Counted from the stretch's first letter, positions 26,417 to 37,004 are shown. The stretch: DNA of 64,000 bases from JAGVJT01 sp964513205 (GCA_964513205.1 CAZELP010000005.1:51892-115891); one strand, 5' to 3'. Notes: generated by a model not told the origin, from the sequence alone. Translations and numbers: made by a program.

Positions 26417-27367
26417 CTATGATTTCGATAAGCCTCTTAACCAATCTTTGGCTTTTTGACTGACACGCTCTTCTTTTAACGCCATTTCGATAATCATTCC
26501 TTGACGTTCTTTTTTTGTAACAGCATCATCGCCATACATCTCATCGAGAATTTCATTCCAATGTGTTAAAGCATCAGAAGAAGAAATTGTGCCAATTTGG
26601 CTCAAAAGCTCACCAATTCGAGCTCGCCAGTAAGCATCCACAGCTTTTTCTATCCAAGCCATTTGCTCAGATGTTAAGCCAATTTCATCGAGACCTTTTC
26701 CTTCTCCAAAGCCTTGCTCCCACTTTTTTGTTCTCAGATGGGCATATTTTTTACCATAGATATTATTCACCCAATCCATGTATTTTTTACCCAAATCAAT
26801 CCCAGTTTTTGAATAAGGATCGTTTTGAAAATTACTTTTTAGTTCATCCACCAATTGTTGCCAGCTTTTCTTAAAAATGGCTTTGTCGCCAGATGCTTTC
26901 ATTTCTTTTTCGAACTCAGCATACTGTTTTAATTCATCGGATGTGAATATTTCTTTAACCCAAGCATGTTCTAATTGTTGCGTCATTTGATATACCTCAA
27001 TTAACTGTATAATATTTTCCCATGGAATGGATTTTTTATGGCTACAGTCTTCCGTTATACGCTTTAAAATCTCGCTCGCTTCTTGAAGTGCATTTGCTTT
27101 TTCCTGCAAAAACTTAGATTGCATCGCAAAGTTCTCTGCAACACCCTCTTGCTTGGCAAGCAATAATTGGATTTGAGTCAACTCAAATCCAAAAAATTTA
27201 AGCGCAATAATTTGTTGTAACCTTAATAAATCCTTCTCGGAGTACAAACGATAACCATTGGATAAACGCATACTCGGTTTAAGTAACCCAATCTTGTCGT
27301 AGTGGTGCAAGGCTCGCACCGAGACTTGCGTGAGTTGACTTAATTCTTTCGCGTACCATTGTTTCAT
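26417..27367 (-). CDS. MerR family regulator with TipAS ligand-binding domain
   Basis: 316 residues. The N-terminal winged-helix domain (YAKELSQLTQVSVRALHHYDKIGLLKPS, with NGYRLYSEKDL) is typical MerR; a dimerisation helix follows to about residue 125, and the C-terminal ~160 residues are a TipAS-type domain (SWQQLVDELKSNF; WIEKAVDAYWRARIGE; MYGDDAVTKKERQGM). TipAL-like proteins bind structurally diverse toxic compounds and activate promoters with a 19-bp spacer. The gene's own promoter contains a perfect MerR-type palindrome in a 19-bp spacer (see 27390-27420), implying autoregulation. GGAGG lies upstream of the ATG. A sister promoter precedes the operon at 37.6 kb. Confidence 0.93.
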   Translation of the reverse strand: MKQWYAKELSQLTQVSVRALHHYDKIGLLKPSMRLSNGYRLYSEKDLLRLQQIIALKFFGFELTQIQLLLAKQEGVAENFAMQSKFLQEKANALQEASEILKRITEDCSHKKSIPWENIIQLIEVYQMTQQLEHAWVKEIFTSDELKQYAEFEKEMKASGDKAIFKKSWQQLVDELKSNFQNDPYSKTGIDLGKKYMDWVNNIYGKKYAHLRTKKWEQGFGEGKGLDEIGLTSEQMAWIEKAVDAYWRARIGELLSQIGTISSSDALTHWNEILDEMYGDDAVTKKERQGMIIEMALKEERVSQKAKDWLRGLSKS

Positions 27368-27389
27368 CGTTTTTTCCTCCTTGTTTCCA

Positions 27390-27420
27390 AGGTTAGGCTA
27401 TGACGCAACGTCATAGTCAA
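27390..27420 (-). promoter_or_regulatory. MerR-type promoter and operator
   Basis: On the minus strand TTGACT (27415-27420) and TAACCT (27390-27395) are 19 bp apart, the long spacer that MerR proteins correct by distortion. The spacer holds the perfect inverted repeat CTATGACG-CAA-CGTCATAG (27398-27416 in plus orientation). It overlaps the last codons of the S41 peptidase gene. Confidence 0.78.
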
Positions 27421-28540
27421 GCTTTTTTGTCGTGTCCAATAAATTAATAATATATTCCTGCAATTTGACTGTATTAGAGGTGTCATATTCGAAATTTGGC
27501 AAATACGGTACGTTATCTGCACGAGGCCGGTTTCTATGAATTTTGATTGGAAAATAAAAAGCACCTAACTTGCTAGGGAATTCAACTTCTCGAATTTCTA
27601 TGTACAATCTGTCAGCTTTAGTCTTTTGTCCAACTAATACGACCGATTTCATCAACTTAATTTCATCAATGAAATCAAGTGCTGCACTCACATTATGACG
27701 ATCTATCACAACAATAATTGTAGCTGTTACTTCATGTGTGGGGTTTTTTATCTTCGAAAATGGTGACTTTTCTATTTTATCTTTAGAGTATGGCCTGTTA
27801 TGAGCAATACTTTCTTCCATGTTTTCTATAATTTGTTCTAAAAATTGAGCGGTATGATTTAATACTTGATTGTGTGATGCATGGTACTTGGCATATAACT
27901 TTTTTAAATGTCGTAAATTTCCTCGGCTTGCACGATACTCTGTAACCATACTACGATAAGCCATTGATGTTTTATATTCAGCATAATCTCTACCAAACAA
28001 TGCACTACATATTTCTGTGCCATACGCTGAATCGCCACCTGTGTTACCTCTTAGATCAAACACGACAGCTCGTTTATCTCTTAACTGAGGCATCATATCG
28101 ATTAAATTTTTAAATTCTTTTTCTTGTTGTTTATTTAGGTTATAAAACCTTGGCAACGGTACCCAAACAACTCCATCTCTCAAGTAAGTAATTTGAAAAT
28201 TTTCTGATGTATTATTCACTAATTTTGATTGTAAAGACGTGTTATACCAGTACACTCCTAAATGTGTATCGTGAAAGCTTTGGCCAAACTCTGTAATTAT
28301 TTCTTTCTGTTTTTCTAAATCCGATGTTTTAGATAATTTTTCTTTAGCTGATGCATATGCTAATTTTAGTTTTTCGCTGAATTTTGGATCTGACTCATTA
28401 TAGATACCCGGGTGATTATCAACTACTGTGTCAAACATCAACTTGAGATCTGATTGTAATCCCCTTTTTTGGCAGCTGGTAAGGATCATGGCAATAAAAA
28501 TATATTTGACAACCTTTGATTTTAATCTAAATCTCACCAT
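27398..28540 (-). CDS. S41 family peptidase-like lipoprotein
   Basis: 380 residues from the ATG at 28540, chosen for GAGAAAG upstream and because it opens a lipoprotein signal (KYIFIAMILTSC, lipobox LTSC, lipidated C23). A longer frame starts at 28597 without such a signal. The tail-specific-protease fold shows VVFDLRGNTGGDS, the hallmark of S41, and DRHNVSAALDFIDE with the probable nucleophilic serine. No PDZ domain is obvious and the usual lysine partner cannot be located, as in Tricorn/S41B-like members. It would be membrane-anchored in the periplasm. Its stop codon lies inside the MerR operator, so transcription from here runs into merR unless stopped. Confidence 0.82.
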   Translation of the reverse strand: MVRFRLKSKVVKYIFIAMILTSCQKRGLQSDLKLMFDTVVDNHPGIYNESDPKFSEKLKLAYASAKEKLSKTSDLEKQKEIITEFGQSFHDTHLGVYWYNTSLQSKLVNNTSENFQITYLRDGVVWVPLPRFYNLNKQQEKEFKNLIDMMPQLRDKRAVVFDLRGNTGGDSAYGTEICSALFGRDYAEYKTSMAYRSMVTEYRASRGNLRHLKKLYAKYHASHNQVLNHTAQFLEQIIENMEESIAHNRPYSKDKIEKSPFSKIKNPTHEVTATIIVVIDRHNVSAALDFIDEIKLMKSVVLVGQKTKADRLYIEIREVEFPSKLGAFYFPIKIHRNRPRADNVPYLPNFEYDTSNTVKLQEYIINLLDTTKKLDYDVAS

Positions 28541-28627
28541 CACTTTCTCGATAATGATACTCAATGCAATATTTCTCGTTTTGTCCCGGTGGATCAAAAA
28601 TATTGAGTTATCACATCAAATTCTTGG

Positions 28628-28772
28628 TCAGTTATTATTTTTGATCCTTTGGGCAACTTGAGTACGCTCAAAAATTGATTTCACCCACTCCCTATCAGCT
28701 GGTCTGTTACCAGAAAAGTCAAAAACTATTGATACACCATGTTGTAATAATTCAATAACATAGGCAAGATTT
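28628..28772 (-). pseudogene. Remnant of an AAA-type small kinase gene
   Basis: The minus strand encodes ELLQHGVSIVFDFSGNRPAD then REWVKSIFERTQVAQR, ending at TGA (28628-28630). This resembles the segment of small P-loop 'AAA family ATPase' kinases that follows the Walker A domain (L..G.SVVLDFpaNT...R.W...l...a.a.H). The P-loop part and the C terminus are missing, and the fragment is fused directly to the 3' end of the giant gene's region. It is therefore debris, probably marking a deletion or insertion junction. Confidence 0.55.
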
Positions 28773-28774
28773 TT

Positions 28775-31700
28775 TTATAAACCATTACGTTGCGATGCGT
28801 TTGATTTTTGGCTTTGGATTTCATTTAGAGTCTTAATTTGTGGCGAAAAAAAACAATTTATGAATTTTTTCGGCTTAGACCATTCTATTTCTCCCGTGGA
28901 ATCCCAACAAGCAACTAATTTTTTAGCCGCTTTATCTGATAAATTCGAAATATTGTGAGCCGCTTGCATACGTCTTGCAGATGCGATTTGATCGAATGCC
29001 GCTCTTTCTAGCATCCATCCTGCTATAATATCGCCCGAGATGTAACGTGTTCGTACTTCAGACAAATGTGATTCTCCAGTTTCTAAACGCTGTTTCATCG
29101 CGTTTTTATCATAGAACTTATCGGATATGCTTAATAATGTTAACGCTAATCCCATGGGCCAAGCCGCATCTTTCAATGCGAGCTCTAGAGCAAAATCCAA
29201 ATCGGATTCCACAATAGTATTAGCAACTCCTCGTTTAAACTTATCTTTTTTAGGAACATCATCATCTAATAGCGCCAACTCTTCATTCATCCATAGTTTC
29301 CACATCAAGTCTAATTTTCGAAAATGTCGAATACCGTTCGCTTTTGTGCTGGAAGCAAAAAGAGAGCGCTTACCCACATGACTTAAATTTGATGTTTTTT
29401 CCATTTCATCAAAAACTGCTGAACCATATGCTTTGACAGCGGTTATGCTGATTTCTTCAGCTTCATTTTTGGAAAACAACTTTTTAGATGCATTTTCTCT
29501 GCTTTCAAGTGCGTCCATGTGCTCTGTATCTAATGAATGGTCGCTCGTTTTTCGGCGTCTGCGACGATGCGCTAAAAGTGAAGCGCTTGCACTATTTTCT
29601 TCGATCGGAACCTTTGGAGTTGGTCGCTCTACAGTTGTATATTCCTGCGGTTGAGAGTTAGATTGTAACAAAGTTGATAGCCTTACCTCAGCACCATGTG
29701 CATTCTCTGATACTTGTGCTAGAAATTCATGGTTCGTCAAGGGTACGTCTACTTGTACATGCAATGAGCTATCTTTTTGAATGACTTTACCATTCTCATG
29801 CTGCGTCTCTACTTCTCCTTTCAAGGATTGAACTGAAAATTCTGTACTCTGATTGCCATAAATCACAGGCTTTTGAATGGCGACAAAATCCTTTTTATCC
29901 ATTTGAACATTAGCTACTGTAAAAATAGGCTCGCCTGCTCTATTGGATGGATGTCCACTCAATACACGCTTCCCGTCGTGGAGATTGCCGTTGATTCCAA
30001 AACCATTACGGTGCTCCACATCCCCCAACACTTCAGCCATCAAATTATCCGTCTTGAAATGATTTTTTCCTTCTGTGCTTATCTTGCCACCTAGCATATA
30101 GGTGTCATGTGCCACCAGTTCATGACCGTCTGTATTAATACCGGCTATACTATGAATACCACTGTGCTGTTGGGTGATTCTGCTGTAACCCTTTCCTTTA
30201 TATCCCCCAAACATGCCATGCGTTGCAGCGCTTACTGATTTTGTTTGAGTTTGACTAGTATCTTGTAGATCTCGAATAATCAACATCCTAATTTTTGCAT
30301 CAATATCACCATCTATATTGGCACCATCTAACTCTACAACGTCTACCTCGCCACCATGATAATGTAAATGTACACCACCACATGCTGATAGCTCTGCATT
30401 GACTATATTTGCTGCAGATGTTTTCGTGTGATTATAGGATGCTCCCAAAGACTCAACACCATCAAGACCCACAATCCCTATACTTTCATTTATCGTGGTT
30501 TGTTGTGTCGATGAGTGAAGATTTGCAGCATGCGCCCTTATTTCAGGCGTATTAACATCTAACTTTTTAAGTGTGTGGATTCGAGCGCCATTTTTTAGTT
30601 CAAAGCCACCTCCTGCTTCTATCGTCACATTGCCACCGCGATCAATTCCGCCTTGTGCCTGTGTTTGATAACTTGCTTTACTTTTTCTCTGAGCTAAGGA
30701 TAAGGTTATAGAAGGAGCTATATGTCCATCGTGACCCAAACCATATCTTGCTAATAATTCATCGGTTATATTTTCTTTGGCTATCCCACGCATTAAACTA
30801 TTGCCCGTGTTTACTAAATCTATCCCTAAATTAACCGTACTCGCTAAACGCTCTGCCTCAGACTGGCTTCGATAGACTGTGTTTACTTTATTCAAGCTTG
30901 GATCAATGGCTGCGCCAATATTCCAAATTTTTCCGCCTTGTTTATAAGTATCCCACGCGCCTTTGCCAAACATTGACCACTCAAATGATCGTACCCTCTC
31001 TTCTGTCTCATGGTCTAAAATATCAACCCCTAAAAAAACCTTCTTCTTTGCTTTGATTTCTAACTCACCGCCACCAATAAAATAGGCCCCACTGGCATCT
31101 ACATTACCTTCAAAAGAGTGAATACGAGTCAGTCCATTATCTAAAAATAGCGTAGGCTGTGATAACTGATAATAATAGTCTCTGGATGAGTCAAATAAAC
31201 TAATACGATAATTCGTATTTTGATGAACTTTGTTATTAAGCTGTAAACTGTATAACTTTACATCTCCCTTGGCATAGATATCCGTACCCATAGGAGATAC
31301 AAATTGCGTGCCGACTGAGCTTACTTCACCCTCTTCTGAGAGAACAATATTTCGCCCATTAGCGGATTGAATATGAGAAAGGCCAACATCAGTATCTATT
31401 GCGATCGTTTCTATTCGCTTATCTCTAACTTTATCCCAAGCTAATTTCGCATCATTCACAAGATTCCAACGGCTTTTATGCGGATCTCCACAATGAATAA
31501 AGTCTGTATTTTCCAAGCTCGTATAAGTGTGATATCGTACACCAAAATGCACACCGTTCTTCCCCTGAATATAGTTGGACCCTTGGCTTAAAAAATCAGA
31601 AGCATCCGATAGAACTTCTCCATCTGCTTCAATATGTAACCCAATACCCTCGGTATCCTCACCTGTTCCACCAATGATGACTGCCGCTCTATAATCACGT

Positions 31701-34700
31701 CGTTTATCCCATTGTCCTTGGTATATCTCTTCTTCACATAGATTCGTCACATTACCTTTTGCCAAGATTTGAGTGTATTTGCCTGATGCAATTTTTCCAC
31801 GATTTTCAACGTTTCTTTTCGCCTGAAAAAATACCTTATCTGTACCAAAAACCTGTCCACGATTTAGAATATCTCTCGCAGAAAATACATACACATTCGA
31901 GCCCTGTAGCGTTTTTAAAAATGTAATATCTCCTACCGTACTGATAAAGGACAATTGATACGGTTTATCATAGTCAAATTGATTCTCAATACTGGCTGCC
32001 TGTACCGTTATATCACAATCTCTATCTACTGAATAAATTAAACTTACATCATCTAAAGTACTAAAACCTAAGCTCTGATGAGTATGATAATTAGAATAAG
32101 CACCTATACCCGCAATAAATTCTGCAGCATTTTCAAAATGGTCGATTTGAAACACGGCATGATCCAAATCTCCTCCGCCTTGTAAGTTTGCTGTTTTTGC
32201 TTTGACTGAAAATGTACTCTTTTTGCCATCTTGAGTGAATTGCGCATAATAACCACTATGCTGGTAATCATCAGCTATTACCCCTGAGTCACCACAAAAT
32301 GCCAAACGACTCTCATCTGTTACACTGTGTCCAATAAGATAGGTGTCAATAAATTCGGGCTTGGAATCCTGCTTGATATCAGCCACATCCGCTTCTAGAA
32401 TAAAATCATTGAAAGATGCACTCCCCTGAAGACTCAAAGCATGTGTTTTGATTCGGCCGTGACTCAAACCAATCATAGCAGGGTCACTTATTGTTAACGT
32501 TTCACATGGAGTCGTATCTTTACCATCAGCACTTTGTTCACCATGAATGTCTATGTAATCACCACCACTCATATTCCCATCTAATTTCACTTTTGGTGCT
32601 TCAATAATTAAAATATGCTGTGGATTTAGAGTAGGCTTTGCCTCTAGATTATCTTCTGATGGTTGGATAAATAATTGGTCCGCCTCCGTTTTCTGACCAT
32701 TCACCACGGAACCTTTACCTAATACCGCACTACTTGCCTTAATAAACAAATGGTGCTGATAATCTAATTGCCCGTTAACATGAAATTTTCCGGTTTCAAT
32801 CCTAACATCATCCGATTTAAATTGATCGCTTGTGCTGGTAATAAAATGCTCTTTTTCACGAACATAACTATGATTTAGATCTAAGTAACCTGTAGACTCT
32901 AGCGTTTTGCCATCTAGAATCACCCGATTTAATGTGGTTTTAGCGTCCTTTCTATTTTGCAAAGCGTCAATATGTACACGCCCTTCGTATACAACAAGCT
33001 CACCATTTTGCTCAAGTTTTTCAATATCAATAGAGGCATGTACCCCTTTGATAGACCCACCTGTATTATCAACTGTTGTAGAACGCAAATAAAACTGCTC
33101 TGTACCCGAAAGTGTTCCCTGATTTTGAATACTGGCAGCAGTAAAGCTTGATTTACTGCCCGTAGACTGACCTCGATTACATAAGATATTGGTTGCGATA
33201 TTGTGTGTAAACAAAGAGCGCTCTTGCCCTATATTCACATGAATCCAATTTGTTTTGGACGTATTAGCCTCCAGACTTATGCCAAGATTTGCATGGATTA
33301 AACTGGTATCAGTATAGCTTCCTGCAAAAGTTTCGGCACTATTTAAGCCAAAATCTTGCCAATTGGTGTGTTGAACTGTTTGATACCAATCCTGTCCATA
33401 CTCATTCGGGTTGTTATATAGCTTGCTGAAACTAGTCTGCCAATTGATGTGCTCTTGATTGTAAAGTGAATTGCCACTGGCATACATTCCATGCCCTAGA
33501 AGCATCAGGGATTTCATTTTGCACAAAATCGGCATATATTCATGCCGTTTTAAATCGAAAATGCGCGTAAACTCTTTTGTTTTTTCATATAAGTCTACTG
33601 AGCTCCAATAAAAACCATGTAACGTAAATGCAAGCTGAATCCCTGATGTATGCACCGGTGCCCACATCATGGCGAATGTTCTTGCAGTACTGATTAAATT
33701 ATTCCTTGAGAATATGAATCTTGGATCTGCTAACAGATTCGGTGCAATAATACCCATATTCATCGACACCAAGCTATCATTCATATAATTATTGGCTGCA
33801 ATCAATCCCATATTGAAATTCAAAAAGCCTGAGCTAATCATCGACTCCTCAGCGCCAATACGCCCAAAAATATTCATTAAATTACTGTGAATTTTAATGT
33901 TTTTAGCAGATATAGACCCTTGATTGACAACCGCATCATCAAAACCAAGATCAACAGAATCGGCACTCAGTTCATTCACATTATTGAAAAGACGCCCTTT
34001 GGCGACTAGAGATGCTTTCAACTTAATTTTCCCAGTTTTATTAACCAGAGAAGCGAGTAAACATAAGTCCTCATTGCCTGTTATATTTGCTTTTTTAGAG
34101 ATATCCAGGCGATTTTCAGCAATAATGGTCGGCTTTAGAGCGCTATTCTTTGAATTTGATTTTTGAGTTTTCAATTCACCGCGCACAACATTGTCGTGGG
34201 CCTTAATAATCGTTTCACCTTCAAGTATTGTTCGCGATCCAGTCCATAAAGACATATTATGTTTGGCATCCGCTTGACTATCGGTCATGTTCAGGTGACC
34301 AAACGACCCTATCGTTTGACTACTTAATGCGCTGTTAATGATTTTAGCTTGAGCCGTATCGGCAAAAATAATCTTTTTATCTGCATGAACTCGAGTATAC
34401 TGCGTCAAAAAAAGTTCATAAATCAAAAGCTCTTCTGCCGAAAGTAGCGTATTCGTAAGCGCTGTTGGGCCTTGAAAAACTATTTTTTTAGAAACAATGT
34501 GTGATGCTTCACTTTGAACTTTAGAATCAAAGCTTGACACAATTTCATGTGCAACGAATAGATTACTCTTTTTTAAACGCAATTGACTGTTATGACTAAT
34601 ATGCATATTTTCAGCGAATAATTCGCTACCCTCATCGAGTGCTAACAGTGATGCTTTAGCCTCGGCGTGATGACTAACGTACACAAAACCACTGTGCACT

Positions 34701-36328
34701 TTAGTCGTCGCCTGTTGTAAATTTAAATCATCACATTGAACTAATGAATCATCTATGCTTAAAGCACCCGATGAATCAATGCTACTTGATATAATTTCAC
34801 TTAGCCCACATAGATGGATATGAGCACCCATTAAAGAACATATGCGGCTATCGGTAATCAATCTAGAGTTATTCAGCATTAATTGACCTTGTATGATATG
34901 GGCGACTTTTGCATCATCGATCCCAATCATGCTGCTCTCATCCATGTAAACATGTTGGTCAATCGCGAAATATTTTGCGACTAAACGGCTATTTTTGAAT
35001 ATGAATTTCTTTTCTTTAGTACTACCGCTCAACAAAATCTGTTTTGCTTTGACATAATTCTTGGTTAACCGCGCATTGGATGATTGATACTCAACACTTG
35101 TTGCATCGATAACCAAATTTTTCAACCGTAAGTGTCCATGGAAGAACAAATCCTTCGTTTTCAAATGACTGTTGGTGAGATTAGATTCTCCAAAGAATAA
35201 GATCTGATTTGCCACACGCACTTCAGTTCGGGTCATTTCAGCAATGACTGCCATATCAACGAGTAGTTTATCCTCTAAAACCAACATACTCTTATCTTTT
35301 ACAATCCATTTACCCGCAAAAACATATAGCTTGTTACCAATCCAACTTGATTCAAATGAATCGAAACAACCTGACTCCATATAAAAATTCTTAATATTCA
35401 CCCTACAATGTTTTAGAAATAACTCACCTTGGTTGTCCATTTTATTGCAGTGAATATGTGTATGATGAAATTTAATCTGTGATTGAGAACCTATAGTTAC
35501 AGTCTCATCAACCAGCCATTGTGAGTTTTGAGAGACTTCTTCTGTACGACCTATAGCGACCTCGGTATGACCGATTAAAAGACATTTCTCAACATGGACA
35601 TGGTGCTGTGCAGGAAAACAAACAGACGTTTGATTATTTAAATCGCCTAACAAAAGATGACGAGCAACCAAAAAACTAGCTGAATGCACTTCCATTTGCC
35701 CTTCGATTTTACAAATATCAGCAATTAAACGTAACGTATTTGTTTTAAAAGAAGAATGTGATGTTTGACGAAAAACCCGTAATGCAATATCACAATGCTC
35801 ATGAACAAGTACACTTGCAAATTGATGACAATGACCAGCCCGAATGATCATTGCTTTAGTATCAACTTCGCCAGACAAACTCAATCCTTCTGTAGCACTA
35901 AGTACTACAGAATTTTGAGAAGTCATAACCCCATCAAAACTCAAGCTTGAAGCTTTGATAACTAATTCTGATTCAATGTTAAATTGACCACGGATACAAA
36001 GCGGCCCCATTGCTTGAATACTACAGAGCGATGTTGAAATATCGATGAATAAATTTGCTTGTTTAACACTGAAGATATCTAAGGACAGCAATTTACCATC
36101 GTAAGTATATTCGAGAATTTTATCATTTTTGTCATAAAATACTCGATGGCTCTGATCTGACAAACAAAAATCAGCATTTGTAAAGGTGTATTCATTATTT
36201 TTATCAAGGCTGACCTGATATTTATCCTTCGCGATAATGACCTTCGATGCTAAATCTGCATGATTACGTTCGCGTAAGGTCACCCCTAAAGGTAACAGCG
36301 CAAGAAATTCTGATAAATCTGAGCCCAT
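28775..36328 (-). CDS. Giant filamentous-haemagglutinin-like protein without secretion signal
   Basis: 2517 residues, the third gene of a minus-strand operon. Residues ~100-2200 are a long array of short beta-strand units (e.g. NRGQVFGTDKVFFQAKRNV, GGNVTIEAGGGFEL, SLGASYNHTKTSAANIVNAE) like the beta-helix and haemagglutinin repeats of FHA/CdiA proteins. The N terminus (MGSDLSEFLALLPLGVTLRE) is neither a Sec signal nor a recognisable TPS domain, and no TpsB transporter is near. After ~2200 the composition changes: a Pro-rich linker, an arginine cluster RRRRRK (2255-2260, nuclear-localisation-like) and a ~250-residue helical C-terminal domain with no VENN motif and no toxin family I recognise. 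AAGG precedes the ATG. Cytosolic, or secreted by a non-TPS route into host cells; effector role is inference. Confidence 0.82.
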   Translation of the reverse strand: MGSDLSEFLALLPLGVTLRERNHADLASKVIIAKDKYQVSLDKNNEYTFTNADFCLSDQSHRVFYDKNDKILEYTYDGKLLSLDIFSVKQANLFIDISTSLCSIQAMGPLCIRGQFNIESELVIKASSLSFDGVMTSQNSVVLSATEGLSLSGEVDTKAMIIRAGHCHQFASVLVHEHCDIALRVFRQTSHSSFKTNTLRLIADICKIEGQMEVHSASFLVARHLLLGDLNNQTSVCFPAQHHVHVEKCLLIGHTEVAIGRTEEVSQNSQWLVDETVTIGSQSQIKFHHTHIHCNKMDNQGELFLKHCRVNIKNFYMESGCFDSFESSWIGNKLYVFAGKWIVKDKSMLVLEDKLLVDMAVIAEMTRTEVRVANQILFFGESNLTNSHLKTKDLFFHGHLRLKNLVIDATSVEYQSSNARLTKNYVKAKQILLSGSTKEKKFIFKNSRLVAKYFAIDQHVYMDESSMIGIDDAKVAHIIQGQLMLNNSRLITDSRICSLMGAHIHLCGLSEIISSSIDSSGALSIDDSLVQCDDLNLQQATTKVHSGFVYVSHHAEAKASLLALDEGSELFAENMHISHNSQLRLKKSNLFVAHEIVSSFDSKVQSEASHIVSKKIVFQGPTALTNTLLSAEELLIYELFLTQYTRVHADKKIIFADTAQAKIINSALSSQTIGSFGHLNMTDSQADAKHNMSLWTGSRTILEGETIIKAHDNVVRGELKTQKSNSKNSALKPTIIAENRLDISKKANITGNEDLCLLASLVNKTGKIKLKASLVAKGRLFNNVNELSADSVDLGFDDAVVNQGSISAKNIKIHSNLMNIFGRIGAEESMISSGFLNFNMGLIAANNYMNDSLVSMNMGIIAPNLLADPRFIFSRNNLISTARTFAMMWAPVHTSGIQLAFTLHGFYWSSVDLYEKTKEFTRIFDLKRHEYMPILCKMKSLMLLGHGMYASGNSLYNQEHINWQTSFSKLYNNPNEYGQDWYQTVQHTNWQDFGLNSAETFAGSYTDTSLIHANLGISLEANTSKTNWIHVNIGQERSLFTHNIATNILCNRGQSTGSKSSFTAASIQNQGTLSGTEQFYLRSTTVDNTGGSIKGVHASIDIEKLEQNGELVVYEGRVHIDALQNRKDAKTTLNRVILDGKTLESTGYLDLNHSYVREKEHFITSTSDQFKSDDVRIETGKFHVNGQLDYQHHLFIKASSAVLGKGSVVNGQKTEADQLFIQPSEDNLEAKPTLNPQHILIIEAPKVKLDGNMSGGDYIDIHGEQSADGKDTTPCETLTISDPAMIGLSHGRIKTHALSLQGSASFNDFILEADVADIKQDSKPEFIDTYLIGHSVTDESRLAFCGDSGVIADDYQHSGYYAQFTQDGKKSTFSVKAKTANLQGGGDLDHAVFQIDHFENAAEFIAGIGAYSNYHTHQSLGFSTLDDVSLIYSVDRDCDITVQAASIENQFDYDKPYQLSFISTVGDITFLKTLQGSNVYVFSARDILNRGQVFGTDKVFFQAKRNVENRGKIASGKYTQILAKGNVTNLCEEEIYQGQWDKRRDYRAAVIIGGTGEDTEGIGLHIEADGEVLSDASDFLSQGSNYIQGKNGVHFGVRYHTYTSLENTDFIHCGDPHKSRWNLVNDAKLAWDKVRDKRIETIAIDTDVGLSHIQSANGRNIVLSEEGEVSSVGTQFVSPMGTDIYAKGDVKLYSLQLNNKVHQNTNYRISLFDSSRDYYYQLSQPTLFLDNGLTRIHSFEGNVDASGAYFIGGGELEIKAKKKVFLGVDILDHETEERVRSFEWSMFGKGAWDTYKQGGKIWNIGAAIDPSLNKVNTVYRSQSEAERLASTVNLGIDLVNTGNSLMRGIAKENITDELLARYGLGHDGHIAPSITLSLAQRKSKASYQTQAQGGIDRGGNVTIEAGGGFELKNGARIHTLKKLDVNTPEIRAHAANLHSSTQQTTINESIGIVGLDGVESLGASYNHTKTSAANIVNAELSACGGVHLHYHGGEVDVVELDGANIDGDIDAKIRMLIIRDLQDTSQTQTKSVSAATHGMFGGYKGKGYSRITQQHSGIHSIAGINTDGHELVAHDTYMLGGKISTEGKNHFKTDNLMAEVLGDVEHRNGFGINGNLHDGKRVLSGHPSNRAGEPIFTVANVQMDKKDFVAIQKPVIYGNQSTEFSVQSLKGEVETQHENGKVIQKDSSLHVQVDVPLTNHEFLAQVSENAHGAEVRLSTLLQSNSQPQEYTTVERPTPKVPIEENSASASLLAHRRRRRKTSDHSLDTEHMDALESRENASKKLFSKNEAEEISITAVKAYGSAVFDEMEKTSNLSHVGKRSLFASSTKANGIRHFRKLDLMWKLWMNEELALLDDDVPKKDKFKRGVANTIVESDLDFALELALKDAAWPMGLALTLLSISDKFYDKNAMKQRLETGESHLSEVRTRYISGDIIAGWMLERAAFDQIASARRMQAAHNISNLSDKAAKKLVACWDSTGEIEWSKPKKFINCFFSPQIKTLNEIQSQKSNASQRNGL

Positions 36329-36374
36329 TTTAATTGCCTTTTGCCTGATTAAATTTTTTCAAGAAACTATCGAG

Positions 36375-37004
36375 TTACAACAAATCCTTGACGCAGCGCT
36401 TCTTCTCCTCATGCCCTACTATTTCTAATGGAATTCGTGGTTGAGTGACAAACATATTATACTGCGGCAACAACGGTGGATTGACCTCTTCGTTCTCTGA
36501 TTCCGTATAAGCACGTCTTTCTTCATCTACTGCTTGGCGAGCCAGCCTTTTGGATAAATCTGCATAAAGACGCTCCATCCTTTGCAGACGTACTGTCATA
36601 GTGTTGTCTTTAGCCTCAAGAGAGTCGATCCTAAGCTTTAATTCGTCTATCGAACCAAGAGAGCTACTTTGTCTGCTCGTATTTAAATTCGGTGCATTTC
36701 TTTGATTTTCACTCACAATATTAAGGGCACTTTCAACCGCTGTTCTTTCCGTTTGTTCTAATTGATTCAAATCCCGCTCACGCGCCTCTCGATGAGCATG
36801 CTCTCTTCGTAAATAACTCGCCCCGGAAGCCACAGCACCGACGGCTGTGGCCGCAGTAACCGCGACAAAAATGTGACTACCATAAGCCGCCACAAACACT
36901 GCCCCACCTGGTACAAAACCTAATAAAACACCACCGCCTACCAAAGCACAGCATCCTAAAGCAAGACCTATTTTTCCTGAATGATTTTCTAATATATCGA
37001 TCAT
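36375..37004 (-). CDS. Small two-TM/coiled-coil protein, operon partner of the giant protein
   Basis: 209 residues. Two glycine/alanine-rich membrane segments (about 10-30 and 33-62: LALGCCALVGGGVLLGFVPG; HIFVAVTAATAVGAVASGA) are followed by a charged helical region with a coiled coil near 118-160 (ELKLRIDSLEAKDNTMTVR) and an acidic/proline-rich tail. No family is recognised. Its start overlaps the stop of the previous gene (ATGA), indicating translational coupling, and the giant gene starts 46 bases after its stop. Such a membrane anchor with a coiled coil could tether or chaperone the giant protein. Confidence 0.75.
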   Translation of the reverse strand: MIDILENHSGKIGLALGCCALVGGGVLLGFVPGGAVFVAAYGSHIFVAVTAATAVGAVASGASYLRREHAHREARERDLNQLEQTERTAVESALNIVSENQRNAPNLNTSRQSSSLGSIDELKLRIDSLEAKDNTMTVRLQRMERLYADLSKRLARQAVDEERRAYTESENEEVNPPLLPQYNMFVTQPRIPLEIVGHEEKKRCVKDLL

